From Clostridia bacterium (GTDB lineage: Bacteria; Bacillota; Clostridia; Oscillospirales; CAG-272): a stretch of DNA of 16,251 bases. The stretch's first letter is position 1, and each line of letters opens with the position of its first letter. Positions 7,894 to 14,938 of the stretch are shown in pieces. Location: contig CAAGKS010000061.1 of the NCBI GenBank assembly GCA_900770605.1, positions 1 through 16,251 on the forward strand. Reading direction: 5' to 3'. The translations under genes and the position numbers were made by a program. The notes beneath the pieces are model-generated. The model was not told the DNA's origin. It saw only the letters and a list, made by a program, of their open reading frames with translations, and made no database searches.

Positions 7894-8523
7894 TTATGCC
7901 TCGGTAGCGGGAGCGTCAACCTCAGGGGTAACGGCCTCTCTTGCTTTAAGATCCTGATAGAATACTGCGTGAGCAGTGATCTGGTAAGGCATTATCCAGA
8001 ACATCAATATACCGCAGGTGAGGCTGGAGAGCCATACCCAGCCGATAAAGCTGAAGTCGAGGCAGAACAAACGCCATTTGTTGCCCTTCATCATTCTGAT
8101 GGACTCTTTTCTTGCCTCGGTGATGCTCATCTCGGGGTGATCCTCGATAATAAAGTAGCTCATGCTATAAGCATACTGCTGTACGATTCCGGGGATAACG
8201 AACAACAAGCTCCAGAGGAAAATGAAAAGCTGGTTCAAAAGGTAAAGGCCGCAGGTAGTTCCGAAATTCTTAAATCCTGCAAAGCCGTCCGAGACCTCGA
8301 TATCCTCATCACCCTCAACAACCTTTGTGGCTACGATGTAAAGTCCAACAAACAAAGGACCTGCGAGAATAATAGCAGCGGGGGTGAAGATCATGGAGCT
8401 TGCAACTATTATCAATGTATAAACCAAGTAGATAACAGCAAACTTACCCCATTTGCCCGAAAGGCTGTTCCACGCGCTCATGCGTATCTGTTTAGCAGAC
8501 GGATAATAATTCTGTGTTGTCAT
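7894..8523 (-). CDS. DUF975 family integral membrane protein
   Basis: A 209-residue protein matching the DUF975 family, common in Bacillota and of unknown function. After a short polar N-terminus come several hydrophobic segments: about 28-60 (VIYLVYTLIIVASSMIF and the following IILAGPLFVGLYIV), about 92-115 (LLNQLFIFLWSLLFVIPGI) and about 155-185. Family-typical features are the KGNKWRLFCLDFSFIGW segment, which precedes the last membrane region, and the PYQITAHAVFYQDL tail. An acidic tail of about 20 residues faces one side. AAGGAG lies about 8 bases before the ATG. It is the last gene of the minus-strand operon, 48 bases beyond the hydrolase stop, and ends 28 bases before the shared terminator. 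The partners do not reveal its function. Confidence 0.85.
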   Translation of the reverse strand: MTTQNYYPSAKQIRMSAWNSLSGKWGKFAVIYLVYTLIIVASSMIFTPAAIILAGPLFVGLYIVATKVVEGDEDIEVSDGFAGFKNFGTTCGLYLLNQLFIFLWSLLFVIPGIVQQYAYSMSYFIIEDHPEMSITEARKESIRMMKGNKWRLFCLDFSFIGWVWLSSLTCGILMFWIMPYQITAHAVFYQDLKAREAVTPEVDAPATEA

Positions 8524-8571
8524 AACAATTCTCCTTTTCTATTATGTGTGTTTTTTATGATAAGCACTACT

Positions 8572-9315
8572 TTAATTATAGTACTTTTCAACGAAGCTGA
8601 TGATGGGGGTATTATCGTCAAGTCCGTGAGGGTGATGCTCACAGCCGGGCTTTATTACCACCTCGATAGTTCCGCCTCTCTCGCGGTACATTCTGAGAAG
8701 CTCCTTGCCGTTCTCCTCGTAAGGAACTACGCTATCGCTATCGCCGCAAACGAGAAATACGGGCATTCCGTTATCAAGAAGCTCGCCGACGTGGTCGATA
8801 GGATGATTTCTGTAATTTATAAGCATAGACTTTGTAATTCCCGTTGCGCCTGTAAACTCCTCGTAGAGCTTACCGGTAGCCATACCTACGCCGCAGGGGC
8901 AGCTCAGAAGGTTGAGCACGGGGGCGTCTATATACATAGCGCTTACGTACTGCGGATATTTTGCGGCAAAATAGACCGCCTGCATACCGCCGCAGCTCAT
9001 ACCAACAGGAACACAGGTCTGCTTAAATCCGAGCTCGGAGATAAGGAACTCTGCAAATCTTGCCTTTACGTCGGTATCCTCAGGCAAGCACCAGCGCGTG
9101 ATATTCTTTATGTGGACCACGTGATATCCGCGCGCGAGCATTTCAAGCTCAAAATCGGGGAACTTGCCAAAATATTCGGTCTTGAAAAGCCATTTCTTAT
9201 CCTCTGTGGGAGTGTGGGGGCAAATAACTATCGCGGCTCTGTCCTCAAAGGTAAAGTCAAGTCTGCGATAACCCTGCCACTCACTCTGCACAAGGTCTTT
9301 CATATTTGTACTCAT
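8572..9315 (-). CDS. Alpha/beta hydrolase (esterase/peptidase-like)
   Basis: A 247-residue cytosolic serine hydrolase without signal peptide. The nucleophile elbow is GMSCGG with S107. The acid is likely the second Asp of CGDSDSVVP (D194). The catalytic His lies in GCEHHPHGL (residues about 225-232). The overall order and size fit a minimal alpha/beta hydrolase, probably an esterase or a dienelactone-hydrolase or prolyl-oligopeptidase-like enzyme; the substrate is unknown. GGAGG at 9320-9324 supports the start at 9315. The start codon overlaps the stop of the preceding phosphatase gene (ATGA at 9312-9315), so the two are translationally coupled and probably act together. If so, a phosphatase and an esterase would be made in fixed proportion. 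The name prolyl oligopeptidase would overstate the evidence. Confidence 0.85.
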   Translation of the reverse strand: MSTNMKDLVQSEWQGYRRLDFTFEDRAAIVICPHTPTEDKKWLFKTEYFGKFPDFELEMLARGYHVVHIKNITRWCLPEDTDVKARFAEFLISELGFKQTCVPVGMSCGGMQAVYFAAKYPQYVSAMYIDAPVLNLLSCPCGVGMATGKLYEEFTGATGITKSMLINYRNHPIDHVGELLDNGMPVFLVCGDSDSVVPYEENGKELLRMYRERGGTIEVVIKPGCEHHPHGLDDNTPIISFVEKYYN

Positions 9316-10304
9316 ACTTCCTCCAAAAGAATATCTCTGATCTTCTGCATAGTCGCATCACTCACGCCGCAAGCGCGAAGGAAGCCGACGCACGCGCCCT
9401 TCGTTCCCTCTCCGTACTTATAAAGATTTTCAAGGAATTCAAGGAACTGCGCGGATTTTCTGCATCTGCTGTTCCAGCGTGAGAAGGACGACATCTCATA
9501 ATCAAGCCCGAGATCGTCCTCGCTAACTCCCAGCATACCGCCAAGGATATACAGCCAGCAGCCCGTACGGTCTATACCGCCCCAGCAATGAAGCATAAGC
9601 GGATATGCGTCCTCGCTTGCGATAAGCTCAAAGCTCTGTCTGTAAAGCTCCATCTGCGTCTCGTTGAAGATGTCAACGTACGCCGCCATAGGATAGTTTA
9701 CGTACTTTACGCGGCTCTGGTCAAGAACAGGACCTCTCTGCTCGTTATTTATTCCGCGGATATCCACGTCAGTTCTCATGCAAAGCTCGTCAAGCATAGT
9801 CTTCTTGCCCTGCTCCGTTATATCAACGTGAGTATCCATCTCAGAGGTGCGGTAAAGCAAGCCCTGCTTTACTCTCTTGCCGTCGGTCGTATAAAATCCG
9901 CCGATATCGCGGACGTTTGAAATACCGTCAACGTACAGCATTCTGGGCGCTTGCTTATCGGTGTGGAAGGTATAAACGTCAGACTTCATCCAGCCTGCCT
10001 TTACGTACCACTCGTAATCAGCGTCTATATAAAAATTGGTGACCTCTACCTTTCCTGCCTTTGCCGCATAGGTCCTGGTCTCTCCGCCCTTGCGGGTGAT
10101 CACTACCTCACCGTCGATAGCGGGCTCGTAGCTGAACAGCACGGGGTTGGGATATGAATAGTCAAGTCCAGACACCTTGAGATTGAGCCAGTCCACCTTT
10201 TTGAGCGCGGCGGGATCGCTTATGGGATTTGCGATATACTCGCGATGTCTATCGCGCAAAAGTATAACGTTCTCCTTATTTGCGGGGGTTAACAGCTTGA
10301 TCAT
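9312..10304 (-). CDS. PTP-like phosphatase (Y_phosphatase3 type) with N-terminal beta-sandwich-like domain
   Basis: A 330-residue protein. Residues about 1-115 look like a fibronectin-III-like beta domain (ending DYEWYVKAG ... VYTFHTDK). The catalytic domain starts with ISNVRDIGGFYT, the N-x-RD-x-GG signature of tyrosine/lipid phosphatases of the Y_phosphatase3 family, and contains the P-loop HCWGGIDRTG with nucleophile C240 and R246 (CX5R). Most relatives I know have HCTAGKDRTG; the Lys is Ile here, which may change substrate preference. The family includes protein-tyrosine and phosphoinositide phosphatases, so the substrate cannot be assigned. There is no signal peptide or membrane segment, so it is probably cytosolic. 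GGAG lies 7 bases before the ATG. It is the second gene of the thioesterase operon, 27 bases after the thioesterase stop, and overlaps the next gene by 4 bases. Confidence 0.87.
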   Translation of the reverse strand: MIKLLTPANKENVILLRDRHREYIANPISDPAALKKVDWLNLKVSGLDYSYPNPVLFSYEPAIDGEVVITRKGGETRTYAAKAGKVEVTNFYIDADYEWYVKAGWMKSDVYTFHTDKQAPRMLYVDGISNVRDIGGFYTTDGKRVKQGLLYRTSEMDTHVDITEQGKKTMLDELCMRTDVDIRGINNEQRGPVLDQSRVKYVNYPMAAYVDIFNETQMELYRQSFELIASEDAYPLMLHCWGGIDRTGCWLYILGGMLGVSEDDLGLDYEMSSFSRWNSRCRKSAQFLEFLENLYKYGEGTKGACVGFLRACGVSDATMQKIRDILLEEV

Positions 10305-10331
10305 TTCAATTCTCCTGTATGTGTTATTTTA

Positions 10332-11054
10332 TTATTCTTCAAAAAGCACCTGCGCCTCAAGGCAGACCTGACCGTCCTCGTTGACGGTACGGAAATACGC
10401 GCTTCCGTCCTGCTTATGCATACGGACGTCAAGCGTATCGGCATACGCCGCCTCGTGCAGATAGGACAGCACGAAGCCCTTTATTTTCCCCGTCTGATCG
10501 ATATCTATATAGTCGCAGAGCATATCGGGATATCTGGTGTTATTCATATGCATATTATAGTCGAGATCGGAATACACTATGCGCCTTTTTCCAACGCTCA
10601 CGGGCTCGGCGCCTGCGGGCATTCTGAAACGGAGCGGAAGCTCGAGCGCAGCAGGCTCTTCATCCACGAAATCGTATTCCCCGCACTCCTCGTATCTCAC
10701 GAGCTCACGGCTCTCGGTATTCACCAGCGCCCAGACGGTATCAGCCACCGCTATTACGTCCTCGCCTCTGACTATTCTATAACAACGTCTTATAACGAAT
10801 CCGCGCGACGGACAGGTCCATGTCTGCACCTCGATCTGCTCAAACGCGTAAAGCGGCGCGAATATCTGCATTCTTATCTTACTGAGTATAAATGCGAGCT
10901 TTCTTTTGTCTCTGAGCTCGTCAAGCGACATTCCGCACTCGCGCATGTGGTGGTTGGACACCTCCTGCATATACACGAGCATCTGCGAGGGGCGCACCCT
11001 GCGAAACGCATCGGTATCGTGCCAGGTCGTAGTATATTTTTCGGCAAATATCAT
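10332..11054 (-). CDS. Acyl-ACP thioesterase (FatA-like, double hotdog)
   Basis: Hydrolyses acyl-acyl carrier protein to free fatty acid. The chosen start at 11054 gives 240 residues and has GGAGA at 11061-11065; a longer frame from 11096 would overlap the -10 box. The first hotdog half begins YTTTWHDTDAFRRVRPSQML, typical of the family. The second half carries SDLDYNMHMNNTRY, in which N167 and H169 correspond to the catalytic Asn/His motif (NxHxNN) of plant FatA/FatB and bacterial relatives. No signal peptide is visible. It is the first gene of a four-gene operon whose promoter lies just 31 bases upstream. Free fatty acid production could alter membrane lipids or supply an acyl signal, but the chain length cannot be judged from sequence. 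Confidence 0.9.
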   Translation of the reverse strand: MIFAEKYTTTWHDTDAFRRVRPSQMLVYMQEVSNHHMRECGMSLDELRDKRKLAFILSKIRMQIFAPLYAFEQIEVQTWTCPSRGFVIRRCYRIVRGEDVIAVADTVWALVNTESRELVRYEECGEYDFVDEEPAALELPLRFRMPAGAEPVSVGKRRIVYSDLDYNMHMNNTRYPDMLCDYIDIDQTGKIKGFVLSYLHEAAYADTLDVRMHKQDGSAYFRTVNEDGQVCLEAQVLFEE

Positions 11055-11084
11055 CAAATTTCTCCAAAAATTACGTATATTACT

Positions 11085-11113
11085 ATTATAAAACAATTTT
11101 TGCTTTTTTTCAA
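11085..11113 (-). promoter_or_regulatory. SigA-type promoter of the thioesterase-phosphatase-hydrolase-DUF975 operon
   Basis: On the minus strand, TTGAAA (complement of 11108-11113), a 17-bp A/T-rich spacer and TATAAT (complement of 11085-11090) form a near-consensus promoter. The start of transcription near 11078 leaves a leader of only about 24 nt before the thioesterase ATG, with no room for a riboswitch. Confidence 0.85.
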
Positions 11114-11167
11114 GTATTATTCTAAATATTATTATAGTATAATCACAATAATATCATCGCATTCAGC

Positions 11168-11199
11168 AAAAAAACGGAGAAGCATTAGCTTCTCCGTTT
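11168..11199 (-). terminator. Intrinsic terminator of pfkA
   Basis: A 12-bp perfect stem (11172-11183 with 11188-11199, loop of 4) is followed on the minus strand by a run of T (complement of A at 11168-11174, partly inside the stem). It begins 8 bases beyond the pfkA stop and isolates pfkA from the thioesterase operon. Confidence 0.9.
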
Positions 11200-11206
11200 A
11201 TTATTT

Positions 11207-12295
11207 TTATCTGCAGATCTCGTAAGACATTTTGTAAAGGCGTTCGATCTCGGCGTGACGCTGATCACAGATCCTGCGCATTTCCGCGATCTCCTCCTCG
11301 GTGAAGCGATCAAGATCGCCTTCCTCGAGAACTCCCTTATACATACGGTCGAGCGTGAGAGCAAAGACGATATCCATATCCTTGATCTCGCCCTTATCCT
11401 CGATGACTACTCTGTTGCTCTTGCCCTCAAGCAAAAGCTCTACTGCCGCTACGCCCATCTTGGTTGCGGTAAGTCTGTCGCGGAGCATAGGAGAGCCGCC
11501 TCGAACTATATGAGCAAGACGCGCAAACTTGGTCTCAACTCCAGTTTCTTCCTGTATCTTATTGCGAAGCACCTCGCCGTAAGAGCGCTTCTGACCGTTC
11601 TCATCAGTTACGGTAACGCCCTCGCTGACAACGACTATCATTCCTCTCTTGCCCATTGCCTTCGCGCTCTTGATCTTCTCTATCGCAAGCTCCTCGTCAA
11701 ACGGCATCTCGGGAATACATACGGCAATAGCACCTGACGCGATACCCGCCATCAGCGCGATCTGTCCGCAGTTACGTCCCATTACCTCAAGCACGTTACA
11801 ACGAGCGTGTGACTCACAGGTGTCACGCAGTCTGTCAACCGCCTCAAGAACTGTGTTCATAGCGGTGTCAAAGCCAACGGTATAGTCAGTTGCGGTGATA
11901 TCGTTATCTATCGTACCCGTTACGCCGATAGCGGGAATTCCCTCGAGCGTAAGCGCGGTAGCGCCGCGGAACGTTCCGTCTCCGCCGATAGCCACGATAG
12001 CGTCTATATTGAACTTCTTACAGTTATCGATAGCGCGTCTTCTGCCCTCAACGGTCTTGAATTCTTCGCATCTTGAGGAATAGAGGATAGTGCCTCCGCG
12101 TGTGATTATATTAGAAACGTCGCCGGAGGTGAGCGGAACTATATTCTGATTTACAAGTCCGCTATATCCGCCGCGTACTCCCATTACCTCAACACCCTGC
12201 TCAAGAGCTTTTCTTGTGATAGCTCTTACAGCCGCGTTCATACCGGGAGCGTCTCCGCCTGACGTTAAAACTCCTATTCTTCTGAATTTTTTCAT
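11207..12295 (-). CDS. pfkA: ATP-dependent 6-phosphofructokinase
   Basis: Cytosolic enzyme phosphorylating fructose 6-phosphate to fructose 1,6-bisphosphate, the committed step of glycolysis. The ATG at 12295 is preceded by GAGAGGTG with 8-base spacing and gives 362 residues; a TTG start 18 bases upstream is less likely. GVLTSGGDAPGMN is the nucleotide-binding start. IGGDGTFRGA (GGDG at 104-107) has the Gly that favours ATP; PPi-dependent enzymes usually have Asp there. GTIDNDI contains the catalytic Asp (D130, with D132). MGRNCG and AHIVRGGSP contribute to the fructose-phosphate site. It is about 40 residues longer than E. coli PfkA, mainly through a helical C-terminal extension rich in charged residues, as in many clostridial enzymes. 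It has its own promoter and terminator, so it is probably monocistronic, although read-through from cinA is possible. Confidence 0.95.
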   Translation of the reverse strand: MKKFRRIGVLTSGGDAPGMNAAVRAITRKALEQGVEVMGVRGGYSGLVNQNIVPLTSGDVSNIITRGGTILYSSRCEEFKTVEGRRRAIDNCKKFNIDAIVAIGGDGTFRGATALTLEGIPAIGVTGTIDNDITATDYTVGFDTAMNTVLEAVDRLRDTCESHARCNVLEVMGRNCGQIALMAGIASGAIAVCIPEMPFDEELAIEKIKSAKAMGKRGMIVVVSEGVTVTDENGQKRSYGEVLRNKIQEETGVETKFARLAHIVRGGSPMLRDRLTATKMGVAAVELLLEGKSNRVVIEDKGEIKDMDIVFALTLDRMYKGVLEEGDLDRFTEEEIAEMRRICDQRHAEIERLYKMSYEICR

Positions 12296-12363
12296 TCTCT
12301 TTACACCTCTCAAAAGAACTTTTTTATAAAAGTCTATCCCGAATATTCCAGGACATTACGACT

Positions 12364-12392
12364 ATTATATTATATATTAACCGAAAAATCAA
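12364..12392 (-). promoter_or_regulatory. SigA-type promoter of pfkA
   Basis: On the minus strand, TTGATT (complement of 12387-12392), a 17-bp spacer and TATAAT (complement of 12364-12369) lie in the AT-rich gap after cinA. The predicted leader is about 60 nt. No terminator hairpin separates cinA from this promoter. Confidence 0.75.
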
Positions 12393-12419
12393 CACAATTT
12401 TTCAATTTTCATATTTTTT

Positions 12420-13706
12420 TTACATTTTATTTTGCGCCAATTCCTTTGCGGCGCGCAGTGCCATATTCAAGGCATTCGACGCGCTGACTGTCCTTATATA
12501 TTCCCTGCTTCGCATCGACGAAAGCTCCAGCGCCCTTACGCTCTCGCCAAGCCTTGTGCTAAGCCCGATAAACACAGTTCCAACGGCGTGTCCCTCAGAA
12601 GCAGAAGGCCCTGCAACGCCCGTTGCGGACACCGCGATATCCGTTCCAAATCGCTCTCTTGCTCCGCGCGCCATCTCCATAGCCGCCCGCGCCGAGACTG
12701 CGCCGAACTGCGCGAGCGTATCCTCGCTCACGCCGAGGAGCTTATGCTTTATCTCGTTGGTATATGTGACCGCTCCGCCAAAGAAAACGTCCGAGCAGCC
12801 TGCAACTGAGGTCACTCTTTGCGCGATAAGTCCGCCTGTGAGCGACTCGGCGCACGAAAAGGTAAGTCCGCTCTCGTGCAGGGCGTCAACGAGCGCCCTC
12901 TCAAGCGTATCCTTATCCACGCCGTAAACGAACTCGCCGACCTCGCTCTCGCATATTCTTTTCACGGTCTGCTCGCACATACGCTCCGCATCCGCCTTAT
13001 CCTGCGCCTTTGCGGTAACGCGAAGTCTTACCTCGCCCGCCTTGCAATACGGCGCGACGGTTGGGTTCTGGGCGTTTTCCATAAGCGAGCCTATCTTATC
13101 CTCAAGCGCGGACTCGCCGATGCCGAAGAAGTTTACGTTCTTGCTGACGAGCACCGCCTCCGAGCGCGCCTTTATATAGGGCGCTACCTTTTCGTCAAAT
13201 ATTCTCGTAAGCTCATCGGGCGGGCCGGGGAGCATAACTACTGTCTTTTTGCCGTCAGATGACGATATTGCGAGTGAGGGAGCGGTGCCGTAATCGTTAT
13301 CGAACACCTCAGCGCCAACGGGCATCATAGCCTGCTTGACGTTATTCTCGGTCATCGTCCTGCCCGTGCTTGCAAAATACGCTTTTATGCGATCAAGCGA
13401 GCGCTGATGCAGCTCAAGCGGCGCGCCAAAGTATTTTGCCACGGTCTCCTTGGTAAGATCGTCGTACGTCGGTCCAAGTCCGCCGCTCGTGATGACCATA
13501 TCCGCGCTTTCCAGCGCGCTGCCAAGCGCCTCGGCAAGTCGCTGCGGATTATCTCCCACCGCCGTATGTCTATAAACACACACGCCGAGCGCGGCGAGCC
13601 TTGACGACAAAAACGCCGCGTTAGTATTGACTATATCGCCGAGCAAAAGCTCTGTGCCGACGCACAGTATCTCGGCTGTTTTTATGATGCTCTTATCAAC
13701 ACCCAT
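12420..13706 (-). CDS. cinA: CinA: competence/damage-inducible protein, nicotinamide-nucleotide amidase
   Basis: A two-domain cytosolic protein of 428 residues, the normal CinA length. The start at 13706 has GGAG with 6-base spacing. The N-terminal MoCF-like domain shows GTELLLGDIVNTN near residue 18 and SGGLGPTYDDLT (74-85), the family's ADP-ribose-pyrophosphatase/COG1058 part. The middle reads VMLPGPPDEL. The C-terminal PncC-like domain has SCAESLTGG with a likely catalytic S288, followed by FGGAVTYTNEIKHKLLGV and VSATGVAGP. PncC converts nicotinamide mononucleotide to nicotinate mononucleotide in pyridine-nucleotide salvage. The usual motif is AESCTGG, so Leu replaces Cys here. Its neighbours (pfkA, a SASA esterase) are not the recA/pgsA partners found in many Bacillota. 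It may be transcribed from the esterase promoter or from a weak local one. Confidence 0.95.
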   Translation of the reverse strand: MGVDKSIIKTAEILCVGTELLLGDIVNTNAAFLSSRLAALGVCVYRHTAVGDNPQRLAEALGSALESADMVITSGGLGPTYDDLTKETVAKYFGAPLELHQRSLDRIKAYFASTGRTMTENNVKQAMMPVGAEVFDNDYGTAPSLAISSSDGKKTVVMLPGPPDELTRIFDEKVAPYIKARSEAVLVSKNVNFFGIGESALEDKIGSLMENAQNPTVAPYCKAGEVRLRVTAKAQDKADAERMCEQTVKRICESEVGEFVYGVDKDTLERALVDALHESGLTFSCAESLTGGLIAQRVTSVAGCSDVFFGGAVTYTNEIKHKLLGVSEDTLAQFGAVSARAAMEMARGARERFGTDIAVSATGVAGPSASEGHAVGTVFIGLSTRLGESVRALELSSMRSREYIRTVSASNALNMALRAAKELAQNKM

Positions 13707-13749
13707 ATTTTTCTCCGTTTTGAAAGTTTCCAATGCTAACAAGTCTATG

Positions 13750-13785
13750 CGGTATTATATCGCCTTTTTGAAGCATTTAATACCG
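13750..13785 (-). promoter_or_regulatory. Inverted repeat containing a TATAAT box before cinA
   Basis: CGGTATTA (13750-13757) and TAATACCG (13778-13785) form an 8-bp perfect inverted repeat separated by 20 bases. On the minus strand the repeat includes TATAAT (complement of 13754-13759). No good -35 lies 16-18 bp upstream, the TTGACG box being 24 bp away. It could be a weak cinA promoter with an operator, or a leader hairpin. No T-run follows it, so it is not an intrinsic terminator. Confidence 0.35.
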
Positions 13786-14727
13786 TCAATCCAAAAATTG
13801 TGAAATACCCTCGGCAAAGCGATGTCCAAGCGCGATCTCGCTGAGAGAATCGTAATGAGGTACGTCGGGTGTTCCCTCCGGCTCCTCGGTGGTTATCAGG
13901 TCATAGGTATCCACCACCACGTTGAGCTCCGAGCTTTCCGCCACCTCTCGCTTGCCGTTATTTACGCCCTCGTAGTAAACCCAGAACACAGGATTGGGCG
14001 CTATGTATGCATCTATGAACGCGATGCCATCGTCAGAAGCATAGCGCGAAAATTCGCGTCTTACGTCTGCGATAAAATTGCTAAGATGCTCGCCGTATGC
14101 CTCGGAATGCTCGGTTGAGAATGAGTCCGACTCGCCCTGCATCCAGCACATTCCCTCGAGCTTTACGTCATAGTTCTTTGATACGAGATATTCAAGGCTC
14201 GCGTTTACGTAAGCCTCGAACTGACGGTAAAGGTCTCCCGTTTTTCCGTCGCTTGAGGGTGAGAGCCACTGCTCAAAAAGATTAGTGCCGCCCCACGCGC
14301 ATTTGATTATGAAAAACGTTCTGTCGGGATACAGCTCGTTGAGCTTATCCGCAAGTCCGAGCTCAGGTCCGAACGCGCCTGCAAGCTCACCCTGAAGTGT
14401 GGCGCACTTTACAAAGCCGCCCGAGCGGTTTGCGCCCGAAAGATAATTTATATAGACGTTATCGTAGCCGTTCTGATACTCGGCGTATTTCTCGGGGGAG
14501 ACGTTCTTTGCAAGGTAAGAGTCAAGGCTACAGCCCGATGCATTGGACTGTCCGCCAAGCAGTATTACGCTCACCTCTCTGCCCTCTCCGTCAGGCAGGG
14601 TATCGTTTACGGTGAAGGTTATCTTTTCTTCAAGATATTTGCGAATTCCAAAGAAGCAGCCAAGTCCTATCGCGAGCGCGCAGACACACACCGCCACCAA
14701 TATTATTATCTTCTTTTTCTTTGACAT
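13786..14727 (-). CDS. Membrane-anchored SASA-domain carbohydrate esterase (sialate O-acetylesterase-like)
   Basis: The start at 14727 has AGAGGA with 6-base spacing and gives 313 residues. The N-terminus MSKKKKIIILVAVCVCALAIG is a basic patch followed by one hydrophobic segment (about 7-27). It lacks a clear cleavage site, so an N-terminal anchor with an extracellular domain is likely. The catalytic domain is SGNH/SASA-like. LLGGQSNASG holds the nucleophile Ser (S61). MCWMQGESDS is the conserved WxQGExD block. PDVPHYDSL near the end supplies the DxxH pair (D288, H291). The family removes acetyl groups from sialic acids, xylan or other glycans; the substrate here is not determined. It probably begins the transcript that runs into cinA, 79 bases downstream, and is divergent from an LRR lipoprotein gene, another surface component. 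Confidence 0.85.
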   Translation of the reverse strand: MSKKKKIIILVAVCVCALAIGLGCFFGIRKYLEEKITFTVNDTLPDGEGREVSVILLGGQSNASGCSLDSYLAKNVSPEKYAEYQNGYDNVYINYLSGANRSGGFVKCATLQGELAGAFGPELGLADKLNELYPDRTFFIIKCAWGGTNLFEQWLSPSSDGKTGDLYRQFEAYVNASLEYLVSKNYDVKLEGMCWMQGESDSFSTEHSEAYGEHLSNFIADVRREFSRYASDDGIAFIDAYIAPNPVFWVYYEGVNNGKREVAESSELNVVVDTYDLITTEEPEGTPDVPHYDSLSEIALGHRFAEGISQFLD

Positions 14728-14754
14728 AACCAATCCTCTTTTCAAGTTTTCACA

Positions 14755-14783
14755 CGCGCCCGCGGCGCAAAGCGCGGCGGCGC
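14755..14783 (-). other. GC-rich hairpin in the leader of the SASA esterase mRNA
   Basis: A 29-bp tract, nearly all G or C, sits in an otherwise AT-rich leader. Outer GCGCC (14756-14760) pairs with GGCGC (14779-14783), and inner GCGC (14765-14768) pairs with GCGC (14772-14775) around an AAA loop, with small bulges between. It lies downstream of the predicted start of transcription (about 14798) and 28 bases before the ATG, so it would fold in the 5' UTR. Its role is unknown. Confidence 0.5.
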
Positions 14784-14804
14784 ATAGGTGCATATTGGAA
14801 TTAT

Positions 14805-14833
14805 ATTATATCACATTTTTATTGATTTTTCCA
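14805..14833 (-). promoter_or_regulatory. Promoter of the SASA esterase gene with extended -10
   Basis: On the minus strand, TGGAAA (complement of 14828-14833), a 17-bp spacer and TATAAT (complement of 14805-14810) are present. TG one base before the -10 (TGATATAAT) makes an extended -10 element that compensates for the imperfect -35. Confidence 0.7.
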
Positions 14834-14874
14834 GCATATATTATAATTATTTCAACATATTTTTTCAAGAAAAA

Positions 14875-14903
14875 TTGACAAGTCAGTAAAGAAATGCTAT
14901 AAT
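14875..14903 (+). promoter_or_regulatory. Consensus SigA promoter of the LRR lipoprotein gene
   Basis: TTGACA (14875-14880), a 17-bp spacer and TATAAT (14898-14903) match the consensus exactly, with an added TGC extended -10. Transcription should begin near 14910 and give a short leader of about 29 nt. The promoter is divergent from that of the SASA esterase gene, with about 41 bp between the -35 boxes. Confidence 0.9.
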
Positions 14904-14938
14904 TAAGCATCACGACAGACGTTTCAAAGGAGAATGCT

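Noticed and set aside
8524..8600. A separate promoter for the DUF975 gene (TATAAT on the minus strand at 8576-8581)
   Set aside because: The region 17 bp upstream has no -35-like box, and the box lies at the end of the hydrolase coding sequence.
7969..9423. A 484-codon plus-strand frame across the DUF975 and hydrolase genes
   Set aside because: It is antisense to two genes with clear family motifs, ribosome sites and coupled overlap, and its translation has no recognisable domain.
11126..11142. A plus-strand TATAAT (11137-11142) as a rightward promoter
   Set aside because: There is no -35 at 16-18 bp and no plus-strand gene follows; it is part of an AT-rich spacer.
11207..12295. PPi-dependent phosphofructokinase
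   Set aside because: The motif is GGDGT with Gly at the position where PPi enzymes usually have Asp, so ATP is the better call.
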